From Ichthyophis bannanicus (taxonomy: Eukaryota > Chordata > Amphibia > Gymnophiona > Ichthyophiidae): a DNA stretch of 64,000 nucleotides. The stretch lies in assembly GCA_033557465.1 (NCBI GenBank), contig CM066041.1, forward strand, positions 155,471,532 through 155,535,531. Direction: 5' to 3'. Below the pieces are notes generated by a model. That model saw only the letters and a list, made by a program, of their open reading frames with translations. It made no database searches and was not told the origin of the DNA. The first letter of the stretch is position 1, and each line of letters opens with the position of its first letter. Of the stretch, positions 10,741 to 21,199 are shown piece after piece. The translations under genes were made by a program, and so were the position numbers.

Positions 10741-10873
10741 TCTTTGTAAGTCCCATTTGGGCAAACCTATGTGGGAAACAGTAGGCATAAATAAAAAGAC
10801 AAAAATACAGAACAAAAAGGAACAAAATAGAGCAGGAGGAATATGCACAGACACAGAGATCCTTAAAAGCATC
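10524..10873. repeat. near-perfect inverted repeat, about 145-bp arms
   Basis: The left arm (about 10,524-10,667) and right arm (about 10,728-10,873) are reverse complements with very few mismatches. For example, CCTACTGTTTCCCACATAGG at 10,611-10,630 pairs with CCTATGTGGGAAACAGTAGG near 10,767, and CTTTTAAGGATCTCTGTGTC pairs with its complement near 10,850-10,870. The arms are separated by about 60 bases of TA/CA repeat. The overlapping open frames on both strands are mirror images and not genes. Origin unknown: foldback transposon or local inverted duplication. Confidence 0.85.
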
Positions 10874-12211
10874 ACGCTCAATCGCCTTCCTAAAACCACT
10901 AAGATCATAAAAATACAGCTAACAGATAGTATAAAAATGGCCATATCGTCAATGCCAAGAATGTTACAATAATTCATAAATAATTTAAAAATTAATAATT
11001 TAAAATGACATTTTTTGAGCACAGAAAATAAAAATCAGGAGCAGTCCGGTAAACCTTTGTATATCAAAGTGAAACACTGTAGATGTGTACCAATCATATA
11101 AAAGGTTAAGTAAAACTTCTTTTATGGAGCACACTCTTTTTATGCCCTATTTTGAAGGGACCATTCAAAATAAAATAAAAAATCAAAGGCAAGCTGCTAA
11201 CATGAGATAGTGTAGCGGAACCAGTTACCTTAGTGTAGTAGCGGAAGCCAACAAAAGCTCAATGTAAAAGACTGTCTGCTGCACGCCGGTCTGCTTTATG
11301 GTGTTTTGGCGCCCTTCGCAGTGACATGGAGAGAGGGATTTTAAAAAAAAATTAAACATGAAAATGTTCCAAAAGAACAAATTATTTTTGAAAGATAGAT
11401 AAAAATCTATCATCTATTAATCCATCTTGTGAGTAATTACAACCGATTTATACAAAAAAGTGAAAGTACAGGTCAAGGGTACCACCAGAATTTAAGGTCG
11501 TCCCGTTTAATTATCACTCGCACCAATGGGGATCCAATTTCAAAGTGCTTTGTCCAAAATCAATCAAAAGCCAAAATCCAGAAACGAGTGATTAAAAGTA
11601 TTACATTTAAAAATTTAAGCCACCATCTCACAATGAAAACAAACTAGAGCTCCTGAACTAGAAAGAGAAAGGTAAACAAATAAAATAAATAGAGCTGCCG
11701 TGGATCTCCACTTGCTGTATAAAAATTGTGATATGTGAATAAAACAGAAAAATAAAAAATAAATAAAGGAGGTAAAAAATGAGTATAATTAAAATAAATA
11801 ATTGATTGCAGTAGAACTAGAACACCGGCCATCATTTTCTATGCTATAAAAAAAAGCCATAAATCAAGAGAGCCACTGTAGGGTGTCTGTACATGGTATT
11901 TTCTTGTCATAGAAAATGATTAATTAAATTTATATTTGGGCAAAAATGTAAACCAATGAAATAGAAACAAAACTATGTAAGATTAAAACAATGGATGTTG
12001 TAAACCAATAATCAAAAAATGAAATAGAAAGTTAAAAGGATCACATTGGCATAAAAACAAGTTTAAAAACTGTTCAGTGACTCAACTCGGCTACCAGGTG
12101 GGGCTAAGACCTTATATAATAAATAGAACAAAGTTAAAAAGTATAAAGTAAAATTAATCAACCAGATAAAAAGATAAAAGGATGTGGATCATAACTGTCA
12201 TGGCTTGTATA
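10874..12211. other. A/T-rich DNA, no gene; possible Penelope-like 3' region
   Basis: No credible coding region. On the minus strand this lies between the GIY-YIG relic (12,560-12,830) and the hammerhead-like segment (10,099-10,143), so it may be the untranslated 3' part of one Penelope-like element. This is inference from order and strand. A 13-base perfect inverted repeat, ATCATTTTCTATG, occurs near 11,830 and 11,910. Confidence 0.35.
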
Positions 12212-12213
12212 TA

Positions 12214-12425
12214 CAGGGTGGCCCAAAAAAGTGAGAACATCTCGTAAATTAAAAGCTTTAATAGTTTACTTATTTACCTTTTTTTAGCTATAACATGTCT
12301 TGATTTCGACAATTTCCGATCGCCATCTTTGTTTTTTTATTTTGTCAATTGTTTACATCTGTCTTTTTGATTTTTTAAATAACTTATATGCTATGAGATG
12401 TTTTCACTTTTTTTGGGGCACCCTG
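12214..12425. mobile_element. mariner/Tc1-type MITE
   Basis: The 212-base element is flanked by TA on both sides (12,212-12,213 and 12,426-12,427). Terminal inverted repeats of about 33 bases begin CAGGGTGGCCCAAAAAAGTG at the left and CAGGGTGCCCCAAAAAAAGTG (complement) at the right, and continue through AACATCTC. The TA target and CAGGGTG ends are typical of mariner-like elements. The interior is A/T-rich with no transposase. Confidence 0.88.
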
Positions 12426-12559
12426 TATAATATCAACTGACCATCCAATAAGTAAATAAAGAAGTTAAATAAATAAATAAATTCAGAACATAACTGAAAA
12501 AGGGTGGGGGGGGGGGGGGGAGGGACAGAAAAACCAGAATACGCAGATATAGGGGCACA

Positions 12560-12830
12560 TTCCATACTCAAAACCAATCTTTTAGAGAAACACTGATAAA
12601 TCTGTCTCTAGATTGAGTACAAAGAACATCAAATTTGAAATCTTGTGTTGTTCATCCTGCCAATGTACTAATGGCTTATCGGTCAGGCCCCTTTTCAGGC
12701 AACTTCTTTGTTCAATTCGCATATGGATACTGCATGTGATCTTACGAACAGTTTTTTGCATGGGCACTGAATGACATATCACATTATCCGTCTCACAATT
12801 TGAGAAATCATTCAAGAAAAACTGTTCTTT
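12560..12830 (-). pseudogene. Penelope-like element GIY-YIG endonuclease relic
   Basis: The minus-strand frame 12,815-12,582 carries, in order, an NCETDNVI stretch, a KTVRKI stretch, a charged RIEQRS segment, then DKPLVHW, DEQHKISNL and FFVL. This matches the C-terminal endonuclease of Penelope-like elements, in which a V-Y-x-I-x-C-P-C strand leads into Y-V-G-K-T and later H-(F/W)...H-K-I-S-D-L...V-L. The Y-V-G part of the GIY-YIG core is deleted, so the enzyme would be inactive. The reverse transcriptase that should precede it (higher coordinates) was not found. A poly-G run of about 14 lies near 12,507-12,520. Confidence 0.55.
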
Positions 12831-13150
12831 AGTGATGGGATGAACAAAAAAACCTCTTTAATGAACATGGCAATCGGTTTGTTTACATGCTAATTACAAA
12901 AATGGTGGATGCCAGTGGTCCTAAAATGTGAAGATTGTCATAATAAATGGGAAGCAACTGGGGATAGCTCCCTATCTCAAATGTTGTCTCAGACACAGGA
13001 TACAGCATTACCATTAGGAGAAACTGGATGCATTCAGGGATTATTTTTCCCCCAAGTCGCAAATTCCATTGGTCAGCAGATCACACAGCAATCCCAGACC
13101 AGACAAACATTAACTGGAGAGTCCTCCAAATCTTTTTAAGCTCCATGAGT
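12831..13150. other. no gene recognised
   Basis: The plus-strand open frame at 12,909-13,139 is Gln/Ser/Thr-rich and shows no domain I recognise. It might be a LINE ORF1 fragment, but I cannot support that. DIRS element A starts directly after. Confidence 0.35.
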
Positions 13151-13410
13151 AAAGCGTAGTTATTCACCTGTAACAGGTGTTCTCCAGGGACAGCAGGAAT
13201 CAGTCCTCACATATGGGTGACATTGGCGTCAATGGAGCCCGCATGGAGCATTTCCCCAGCTTTCAAAGAAAACCTTTGGGACATTCTATCATGCATGCAT
13301 GGTTCCCTTCCTGCTCAAGGGTGCCATCTTGCTCAGTCAGATGACATAGCTAGGACGGCACTAAAACTAAAACAAAGTAGGGAGGCAACTCCCAGGGGAG
13401 GAGGGAGGGT

Positions 13411-13510
13411 TGTGAGGACTGATTCCTGCTGTCCCTGGAGAACACCTGTTACAGGAGAGAAACTACACTTTTCTCCAGCAACAAGCAGGAAGTCAGTCTT
13501 CACACATAGG
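13411..13510. repeat. ICR of DIRS A
   Basis: The first half (TGTGAGGACTGATTCCTGCT through CACCTGTTACAGG) is the inverted copy of the element's low-coordinate edge. The second half (TTCTCCAGCAACAAGCAGG through CACACATAGG) is the inverted copy of its high-coordinate edge. This is the internal complementary region used in models of DIRS circle formation. Confidence 0.85.
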
Positions 13511-13686
13511 ACTTCCTAGCCCCAAGCTGCCAAGGACTGAACCACGACAGCACCAACAGCGACCTATCGGGTAGCTATGAGTTGCAGAAGGTGAGTCCCC
13601 ATTGAGAGACTCTGCAAGATCCTAGTGTCCAGCGGCACTATCACTCCGGTAGCCTGAACACAGAAGGGTCGGAGGGCAGGAGTTGC

Positions 13687-14453
13687 CTACACCCCGAGAA
13701 TATTATGGAGTACTGTCTGACCAAAGGCATTGTTCCTGAGGAACTCACTCTCCAGGCAGTAGTGAGCTGCAAACGTATGAATTGAAGACCATGTGGCAGC
13801 CTTGCAGATCTCAGTCACTAGCACTGAGCAGAGGTTGGCCACCAATGTGGCCATTGCCCTCACATGATGCACTGTGATCCTGTGCTCAAGGGAGAGGCCA
13901 GCTTGCTCATAAGCTAGGGCAATACACTCCGCCACCCAAGTAGAGTACCTTGTGCTGAACTGACTAATGCTCTGTACTGTTCTAACTAGATTGTAAGCTC
14001 CAATGAGCATGACTCTGATGGGCAGGGACTGTCTCTTGTATGTTGGCTACGTCTTGTAGGTTAGCTTGTGCAGCGCTGCGTGCATGGCGCTTTATAAGTG
14101 CTGAATAGTAGTAGTAGTAGTAGTAGGTCCCACTCTGCTGTAGGAGGGCAGAGAGAGGGCTTGGATAACAGGAGACCCCAGAGGAATCTGGAGACCAAAA
14201 ACTGGCTTGCGAGGGGTTTTCCCTCGATAGGGTGGTGGCGAGCAGCTATGGCACTCAGAAGCAGCCTCACAGAGTTAGATTTTAGCCCGATGTGTGACAG
14301 GTGTGGTAGGTACTGAAGTATTAGTTGCACATGGCAGGAGAAGGGATTCTCCTCCCCTTCTGCACAACAGATGGAAAACCATCTCCACTTAAAGGCATAA
14401 GCCCGTCTGGTGGAGGGTTTTAGGGAGGCCAACGCCACCCTTTCAGCAGCCAT
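13687..14453 (-). pseudogene. DIRS A tyrosine recombinase, broken
   Basis: The C-terminal part (13,975-13,687) keeps the catalytic HxxR as HHVR, the W of KAATWSS and the nucleophile Tyr in AHYCLE. The N-terminal part (14,453-14,130) keeps the STRRAYAFKWRWFSI-like core-binding segment and the PLASQFLVSRFL stretch. Between them about 400 bases, including the first catalytic Arg, are missing and a repeat tail fills the gap. The enzyme cannot be functional. Its family role is to integrate the circular DNA intermediate without target duplication. Confidence 0.8.
13972..14127 (+). repeat. L2/MIR-like 3' tail with (TAG)n
   Basis: Short repeat beginning ACTGTTCTAACTAGATTGTAAGC and ending CTTTATAAGTGCTGAATAG followed by TAG repeats. 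The TTGTAAGCTC...GGGCAGGGACTGTCTCTT phrase is typical of 3' ends of L2-related LINEs and the SINEs that share them. It interrupts DIRS A. Confidence 0.7.
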
Positions 14454-14579
14454 GCTGTTAGGATTAGCGACCCCAAATTGGGATGCAGGAGGTCCGGGGC
14501 TTGGCCCAGAGGAACTGGGAGTACCACCAACAGGAAAGCAGCAGAGGGAACCAAGGTTGCCTGGGCCACCTGGGGGAAA

Positions 14580-15480
14580 TCAGTATGACTGATGCCCCTT
14601 AGCTCTGGACCTTGAAGAGGGTCCTGGCAACAAGGTGAGGTTAGTGGGAACACAGAGTAGGCCCTTGGACCACAAGATCAGGAAGGCATCTGCTGCCACT
14701 CTCTCTGGGCATGGCTGACAGGAGCAGAAGCGGGGTAGATGTGTGTTGTCCAGAAAGGTGAATAGGTCCATCACAGGCCTGCCCCAGAGGTGGAAGAGTT
14801 GCTTTGTTACTCTGGGGTTTAAGCGCCACTCGTGCGGGTGAAGAACTCAGCTCACCCTGCGTGCTAGGCAGTTGTCCTGGCCCGGGAGGTACACTGCTCA
14901 CAGAAGCATGCTGTTGCATACTGCGAAGAAGAGGGCCACTGCCTTCTGGCAGAGGGAGTATGAGCCCGTGCCCCCCTGCTTATTGATATAAAACATGGCA
15001 ATCTGGTTGTCCATCTGGATCAGCAGAGGTCGGAGTCTCAGGCAGTGGCGGAACACTCATAGGGCCAAGAAGATTGCCCTGAGCTCCAGGAGATTTATCT
15101 GTAGGAGTGACAACTCCTGAGACCAGCTGCCCTGTGTGTAGTGCTCTCCGCAATGTGCCCCCCAATCCAGGAGGAAGGCTCTGTGGTCAGCATTCTCTGC
15201 GGCACGGGTTCCTAGAAGGGTATTCCCACCTGGAGGTGGCACAGGTTTTGCCACCAGTTGAGGGACTCTGCCAGCTGGCAGGTAACCCTGATCCTGTCCC
15301 ATAGCCTGCCCATGGCCCAAGTCCACATCGAGCGTAGGCAGCACTGGGCTGTCTGCATGTGGAAGCGGGCTGAGGGCTTGACGTGGATCATGGAGGCCAG
15401 ATGGCACAGTAGGCAGAGGAGGAGACGAGTCGGCACGGACTGGCAGCGCTGTACCTCTCCTGCCAGTTGTCTGAGGCATT
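14580..15480 (-). pseudogene. DIRS A RNase H and late reverse transcriptase, decayed
   Basis: Several frames on the minus strand carry RNase H motifs seen intact in copy C: INLLELRAIFLAL near 15,075 (catalytic Glu), MDNQIAMFYINKQGG near 15,000 (catalytic Asp) and the preceding thumb segment near 15,330. Frameshifts separate them. The palm domain, including Y-L-D-D, is deleted at the junction with gag near 15,480. Confidence 0.7.
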
Positions 15481-15499
15481 CTGCCCTTTCTTCTTGGGA

Positions 15500-17135
15500 G
15501 AATGGCCTTGATGCGTCAGGGATTGGAGCCGCTGGAGGGGTTCCCTGGTAATCCCCGCTGAAAACCCAGACAACTGTTGGGTTAGAGCCTTTAGGTACAT
15601 GCCTATGTACAATTCATAGGCTTGAATCCAGCAACCCAGCATAGAGCCCTAATAACACTTCAATGAGAGGGCATCAAGGGCTCTAGCATCCCTCCCAGGA
15701 GGAACAAAAGAGTGGGTCTTCTGGCTCTTAGGTTTTTGCATGGTCAACTCTATGACCATGGAGTTATGTGGGAGTTGGAGCTTATAAAACCTGGGAACCT
15801 TCCATACACGGTAGATGGTGGTCAAGGTGCCAGCTCACCACTGGCACCGAGGCCGACATCTTCCACATTCTGAGTAGCAGCCGTTCAAGGATCAGCTGTA
15901 CAGGCACCGTGAGAGTCGCCTTGGGTGGAGACTCATACTGGAGAATCTTCAGTTCCTCGATGCGCGGATATTCCTCTGCCTTGCTTTGCACCATGCGGGC
16001 TCTGGCCATATCCTTGACAAAGTCATGGAAGACCACATCTTCTGAAGAAGAAAGGCGCCGGGGGTGCCAGGTCCGAGGGAATATCTTGGTACTGTTTGGT
16101 TTCTGGGGACACCTTGCCATCGGTCTCCACTCCGAGTCAAGCGGTGATGAGTCCAAAGCACTGCGACTCATAACATTGAAGCAGAGGCCGAATGGCTAAT
16201 GGTCTCCGGAGGACCTGGGGTCAGAGTTGCAGAAACTGGCTGGGGAGGACTAGATGCCCAAGGAATGGGACAGAGACCTGGACCTGCACCAAGGGCTTAC
16301 TCAAAGCAGATGGCATTCATAGCTCTGCTCGAACCAGCCATCATTGCCTGCTGCAGGGCCAGGATAGCAGTGATGTTCTGCTCCAAGGCCACCATTCTGG
16401 TTGCCAAGCCAAAAGCTCCACAGCTTTCGGCGTGGGCAGAGGACATCGAGCCTGGCGCCGGCACTCTCGCGAGTGCATCCTTGATAAGAACTATGGTCAA
16501 GGAACCTTGCACAGTCTCCACCGGCCAATGAATCCTTCTTGAGAACCTAGTAGGGCGCTTCTTGGAGATGCCCAAGTCCCTCCGGGCGGTTTTACTGGGT
16601 TTCTCCAGTGCAACCTCAGTGGACTTAAGAGGATTTTTTTCTTCTTTCTCTTGGGGTTCGAGGTCTTTGTGGAGGAGCCACCACCACGGGACTCCAAGGA
16701 TACTTAGGCCTCACAGGAAGTGCTGGGCTTGGAGCTCAGCATCAGGGAGGCCCGTGCCAAGTCAGACCTGGGGAACAGTTTTTCTTGCAACTCAGACCTC
16801 TTTTTATTGGTTTTAGGCATCATGGTCTGGCACAAGTCGCAGGAGATGCTGTCATGGTCTGGGCCCAGGCAACATAGACAGCAGTCATGGGTGTCAGTCA
16901 CTGACATTGTTTGACTGCAGCAGTCACATTTTTTTAACCCACTGGGGGACATGTTGGGGAACACCTGGACAGGGTAAATGACCCCTGGGAGAAAAAGGGT
17001 GCAAACGCCAGTTGAGGCAGGAAGAGGAGCCAGTATGCAATCTGGGAAACTATTTTGAGGATAATTAGCAAGGATTTTTCCAGGGAAACAGAACAGACGT
17101 CCATTGGGCGCCGCAGAAAAATGGACACTGAGCAA
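15500..17135 (-). pseudogene. DIRS A gag, broken into frames
   Basis: The N-terminal piece (17,135-16,704) has a Cys/His cluster ending in CLCCLGPDHDSISC, a C-x2-C-x4-H-x4-C zinc knuckle with all four ligands. The middle (16,575-16,297) is a low-complexity/coiled segment. The C-terminal half (16,171-15,500) matches the conserved gag core of copy C, including the IEELKILQY and TYELYIGMYLK-like stretches. Frames change between pieces. Gag of DIRS elements is taken to package RNA; the knuckle would bind nucleic acid. Confidence 0.7.
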
Positions 17136-17286
17136 GATGGCATCCTTGGGCAGGAAGGGGGCCCCGTATGCATGGTAGCATGTCCCAAAGGCTTTCTTTG
17201 AAAGGTGGAGAAATGCTCTGTGCGAGCTCAGTCGGTGCCAACATCACCCATATGTGCGGACAGACTTCCTGCTTGTTCCTGGAGAA
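17128..17286. repeat. DIRS A high-coordinate terminal repeat
   Basis: Inverted counterpart of about 13,182-13,342. Shared blocks include ACTGAGCAAGATGGCATCC, TTTCTTTGAAAG and CCCATATGTG-CGGAC. The opposite terminus has about 31 extra bases. Confidence 0.8.
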
Positions 17287-18282
17287 AGTTATTTTATCTT
17301 TATTTGGTTATTTAATATACTGCCCAACCCGCAGGCATCTGAGCTGTTTACAGCAAAAATCAATATTGCTGTGAAAATTGGAAAAGGAAACAGAACACCA
17401 GCAGTCAAATAGAAAAGGGACAGGAAGCAGTCATACTAGAAAAAAAAAAAAAAAAAGAGGACGACAGGTATGGGGGGAGGAGGAGACATTTCAATGGGGA
17501 GGGGAAGGAACAGGGAACACCTGCGAGAGGAGATCAAAGACAGTGCAAAAGGTGAGTTTTTAGCATTTGAAGTTTGTCTACCCAGGAACCTCATGTTAGG
17601 GTCATGAAAACCCATAGATCAGAGGAAAAGGGGAGTCACCCAGACTTGGGGTGATATAGTGTCACCACTGTGGATAGACGCTGATAGTTTTTACACTAAG
17701 TCAGAATGGTTGAGGTTGTAAGAGGCCTCCAGTTCCATTAATCATTCAACTTGCAAAACAAGGCCATGGCTGTGGAAAGTTACAAGAATCTATCACAAGG
17801 GATTATAAAAACAGCATAGTTACTCCCCTGAATTGCTCGCAACTGTAAAAAAAATAGGCCCAAGCCTTAATTAATTGGGACCCAATACCCTGTGAGTCAG
17901 ACAGAGAAGGGAGTGAAACATGGGGTCTATGCTTAGAGGACATGCTTTAGTCCCAGTATCCACCACCCACCAGGAGAATTTGGATTTTGCCCAGGAGCCA
18001 GTATTTTCTTTAACTTCATCTGGCATCAGTACAGAAGTGCAGGCCAATCCCCCATCTCTCAGATTACAAAGTCCACACTGGTGGATTTGAGAGATGCCAG
18101 AAGTGAAGATCCATCCTTGCCTAATACTGACCTTTCAAGTATCACATTGCCAGGACTGGAAACATTTATTGGCAAGGCCAGTCCAACAATTAGGCAAGCC
18201 TAAGGAGTCACCTAGGATAGCAGCAGATCTCAAAGCCATCAGCACATTCTTTTTCCTGCAGGAAGAGTAGGCATACCCATAT
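17287..18282. other. no gene recognised
   Basis: About 1 kb between DIRS A and a CR1 fragment. 17,288-17,365 resembles the tail end of a SINE (TTTATTTGGTTATTTAATATACTGCCCA) but is too short to assign. An A-run of about 17 lies at 17,441-17,457. Confidence 0.4.
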
Positions 18283-19127
18283 ATAAGATCATAAGAAATG
18301 CCAGATTGGGTCAGACCAAGGTCCATCATGCCCAGTATCCAGTTTCCAACAGTGGCCAATCCAGATCACAAATACCTGGCAGGTTCCGAAAAAGGCACAC
18401 AGGTTCCACAATGCTCGTCTCAGGGTAAGCAGTGGAGGAGTAGCCTAATCATTAGTGCATTGGCTTGGAAACCAAGAGACCAGGGTTCGATTCCCACTAG
18501 CACTCCTTGTGGCCTTGGGCAAGTCACTTAACCATCCATTGTCTCAGAAAAATCTGAGTTATCAATGTTTAAAGTACATTACCAAATTTAAGTTACAATG
18601 CAAACCGCTGTGATTGAAATGATAAAGCAGTATTAAAAAACCTGTTAAATAAAAGCAGTACATTTCCCATTTCCTCTTTAATAATGGTTTATGGACCTTT
18701 CCTCCAGGAACTTGTCCAAACTTTTTTTAAACCCAGCTACACTAACAGCTTTTACTACATCTTCCGGTAATGAATTCCAGAGTTCAATTACATGTTCAGT
18801 AAAAAACAATTTTCTCTTATCAGTCTTAAAAGAGACATTGTAGCTTCATTGCATGTCCTCTAGTCTTTCTATTTTTTGATGTAAACAATCAATTCACATT
18901 TATCCATTATAGACCTCTATCAAATCCCCCCTCAGCAGACTCTCTTCCAAGTTGAAGAGCCCAAACCTTTTAAAGCATCTCCTCAAAAGGGTATTTTTCC
19001 ATCCTCATTACCATTTTCGTCACTCTTCTCTGTAGCTTTTTTTTAATTCTGCTATTCCCTTTTTAAGATATGGCGATCAGAATTGCACATGATATTCAAG
19101 GTGCAGTTGAACCATGGAACGATACAT
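18283..19127 (-). mobile_element. CR1-A LINE 3' fragment, split by a SINE
   Basis: Minus-strand 3' end of the CR1-A subfamily. The 3' untranslated sequence includes the complement of TGGTCTGACCCAGTATGGCA at the left. After the SINE at 18,434-18,652 the ORF2 C-terminus continues: the complement of GGTTTAAAAAAAGTTTGGAC near 18,725 and of the HLEYCVQFW-like region near 19,080. It is 5'-truncated near 19,127. Confidence 0.85.
18434..18652 (+). repeat. tRNA-derived SINE with target duplication
   Basis: Plus-strand SINE with A-box-like GTAGCCTAATCATTAGTGC and a near-perfect B box, GGTTCGATTCCCAC. The body reads CTTGGGCAAGTCACTTAACC and the tail ends TTAAATAAA. The flanking 7-mer AAGCAGT occurs at 18,427-18,433 and 18,653-18,659. 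It is not a tRNA gene: the head does not continue into a 3' acceptor stem. Confidence 0.85.
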
Positions 19128-19503
19128 AAGTGTTCAGCCACCAGGAAGTCTTAGGGTTCCTTAATCAGGGACAGGTCATACTTGCAGGTTCCCTCAGCAA
19201 AAAGGAACATGGCAAACTTCACTGAAGATATGTAGTAGGTGAAAAAAGCATAGTTACTCACCTGTAGCAGGTGTTCGCCAGGGACAGCAGGAATCAGTCC
19301 TCACATATGGGTGACACCAACTGAGAGCTCGCAGAAGCATCTCCCCCAGCTTTCAAAGAAAGCCTTTGGGAGATGCCACTACACATATGTGGTCCCCTTC
19401 CCAGCCCAAGGGTGCCATCTTGCTTAGTCAGATGACATAGCTAGAGACAACATAAGAAGATGGCCAAAAAATGAACAGCAGCTCTAAGGGGAGGAGGGAG
19501 GGT

Positions 19504-19602
19504 TGAGAGGACTGAGTCCTGCTGTCCTTGGGGAACACCTGTTACAGGTAAGTAACTATGCTTTCTCCAGGAACAAGCAGGAAGGCAGTTCTCACATGTG
19601 AG
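19504..19602. repeat. ICR of DIRS B
   Basis: The inverted copy of the low-coordinate edge (GGACTGAGTCCTGCTGTCC to CACCTGTTACAGGTAAGTAAC) is joined directly to the inverted copy of the high-coordinate edge (TTTCTCCAGGAACAAGCAGG to TCTCACATGTGAG). Confidence 0.85.
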
Positions 19603-19618
19603 ACTCCCTAGCTCCAGG

Positions 19619-20755
19619 TTACTGAGGACTGGTCAAAAAAACACAGCCCAGCCGTGAGCAGTCAAGTGAATTTAAGGACAGATTCAGACCCCATTGTCCA
19701 GGGAGAATCTTGGCTCCAGTAGCCTGAAGAAGAAGAGTCGGAGTGCAGGAGTTGCCTAAACTCCAAACTGATTTCAGAGTATGGCCTGAGCAAAGGCACT
19801 GTCCAGTCGAGACTCCCTCTCCAGGCAGTAGTGGGCTGCAAAAGTGAACTGAGGACCAGGTGGCAGCCCAGTAGATGTCTGCCATAGGCACCAAGTGCAG
19901 GCTTGCAACAGAGGTCACCATTGCCCAGACATTCTGCACTGTGACCTGGCACTCCAATGAGAGCTCAGCCCAGCTGTGGGAGAAGGTGATGCAGTTTGCC
20001 ACACAAATACTGTAGATATGGTCCGCTTTGTTACAGTCTGCCCCAGACGGCTGACGTCAGAGGAGACAAAGAGCTGTGAAGCCTTGCATGGGCCCCGAGT
20101 CCACTGTAGGTAGAAAGACAAGGCCCGTTTACAAGCCAGAGTGTGGAGAACAGCCAACACCTTGTCAGCATGTGGCCACGGAAAAAATGTAGAAGTACTA
20201 TCTCCTGGTTGAGGTGGAAGTCAGAGACCACCTTCAGGAGGAACTTTGGGTGAGTGCGAAGCATGACCCTGTTCTTGTAGAATTTGATGTAGGGTGACTC
20301 AGCCACCAAAGCCTGAAGCTCACCAACTCTGTGAGCAGAGGGGAATGCAACCAGAAAGGCAAACTTCCAGGAGAGGTAACACAATGGACAGATAGCCAGG
20401 GGTTCGAAGGGCTGTGGGCTGTGCCAGGATTACATTGAGATCCCATTCCACTGGAAGCAGTCAAATGGGAGGTCTGGAGAGCAGCAAGCCCCGCATAAAC
20501 TGAGTGATGAGGGGCTGTGCAGAAAGAGGCTCGCCCTTGATAGAATGATGGCTTGTGGAGAGCACTCAGATGAACCCTGATGGAGCTGGACTTCAGTCCA
20601 GACTGCGAGAGGTGGAGTAAGTACTTGAGAACTGAGTGCACCAGGCAGAATAGGTCCACCAGTTTCCCTGTGCACCATACAAAGAACCAGAGCCACTTGA
20701 AAGTGGAAGCCTGTCTCATGGAGTTTTTACAAGAGGCTAGCAGGATTTCCTCCAC
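19619..20755 (-). pseudogene. DIRS B tyrosine recombinase, inactive
   Basis: Overlapping frames across 20,755-19,619 retain the N-terminal core-binding part (SMRQASTFKWLWFFVWC-like) and the catalytic-domain scaffold (AFPSAHRVGELQAL around the first catalytic Arg, near 20,340). The HxxR box has become QNVW near 19,930. The ATWSSVH stretch survives, but the Tyr region is frame-broken. Inactive by loss of at least two catalytic residues. Confidence 0.75.
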
Positions 20756-21199
20756 TTCCCTGGGGAGGTTAAGGGGTGCTAGGGCGCTGCCATACAGTGA
20801 GAGACAGATCCCAGATTGGTATGGAGGATCGAGCCCTATTCCTGTGTCAAGAGTCCCAGGGAGCTCCCAAGAGGGACCAGGGACTCAGTCGAGAGAGAGC
20901 AGCAACGGGAATCAAGGCTGCCTTGTCTACTGCAGTCACCAAGATCACCGATGCCTTATCTCACTGGACCTTGAAGAGGGTCCAGGCCATCAGTGGCATG
21001 TGAGGAAAGGCATACAGCAGGCCCACTGACCACAAGAGGAGGAAAGCATCTCCTGCTACCTGGGACAGGTGCAGCTGGGGGGCTGCAGAAATGGGACAGC
21101 TGAGCATTGGTTGGGCTGGTGAAGAGGAACAAGCAGGGGGTGCTCAACAGCTGGAACAGCCTGGGTGTCCTTTGGGTCCAGGCCCCACTCGTGTGATTG

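Larger units (their letters stand above)
13151..17286 (-). mobile_element. DIRS element A, internally deleted
   Basis: Minus-strand DIRS-type retrotransposon with both ends preserved. The low-coordinate (3') end begins AAAGCGTAGTTATTCACCTG and the high-coordinate end finishes TTGTTCCTGGAGA. The ends are inverted repeats of about 160 bases. At 4.1 kb it is shorter than copy C (5.6 kb). Gag joins the late part of reverse transcriptase near 15,480, so the polymerase core with the YxDD box is gone. The middle of the recombinase is replaced by a short repeat tail (13,972-14,127). It retains the ICR and termini and so could only have moved in trans. No target duplication is visible, as expected for DIRS. 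Confidence 0.85.

Noticed and set aside
18434..18520. Possible tRNA gene with good A and B boxes.
   Set aside because: It is the head of a tRNA-derived SINE: it continues into the SINE body and tail and is flanked by a target duplication.
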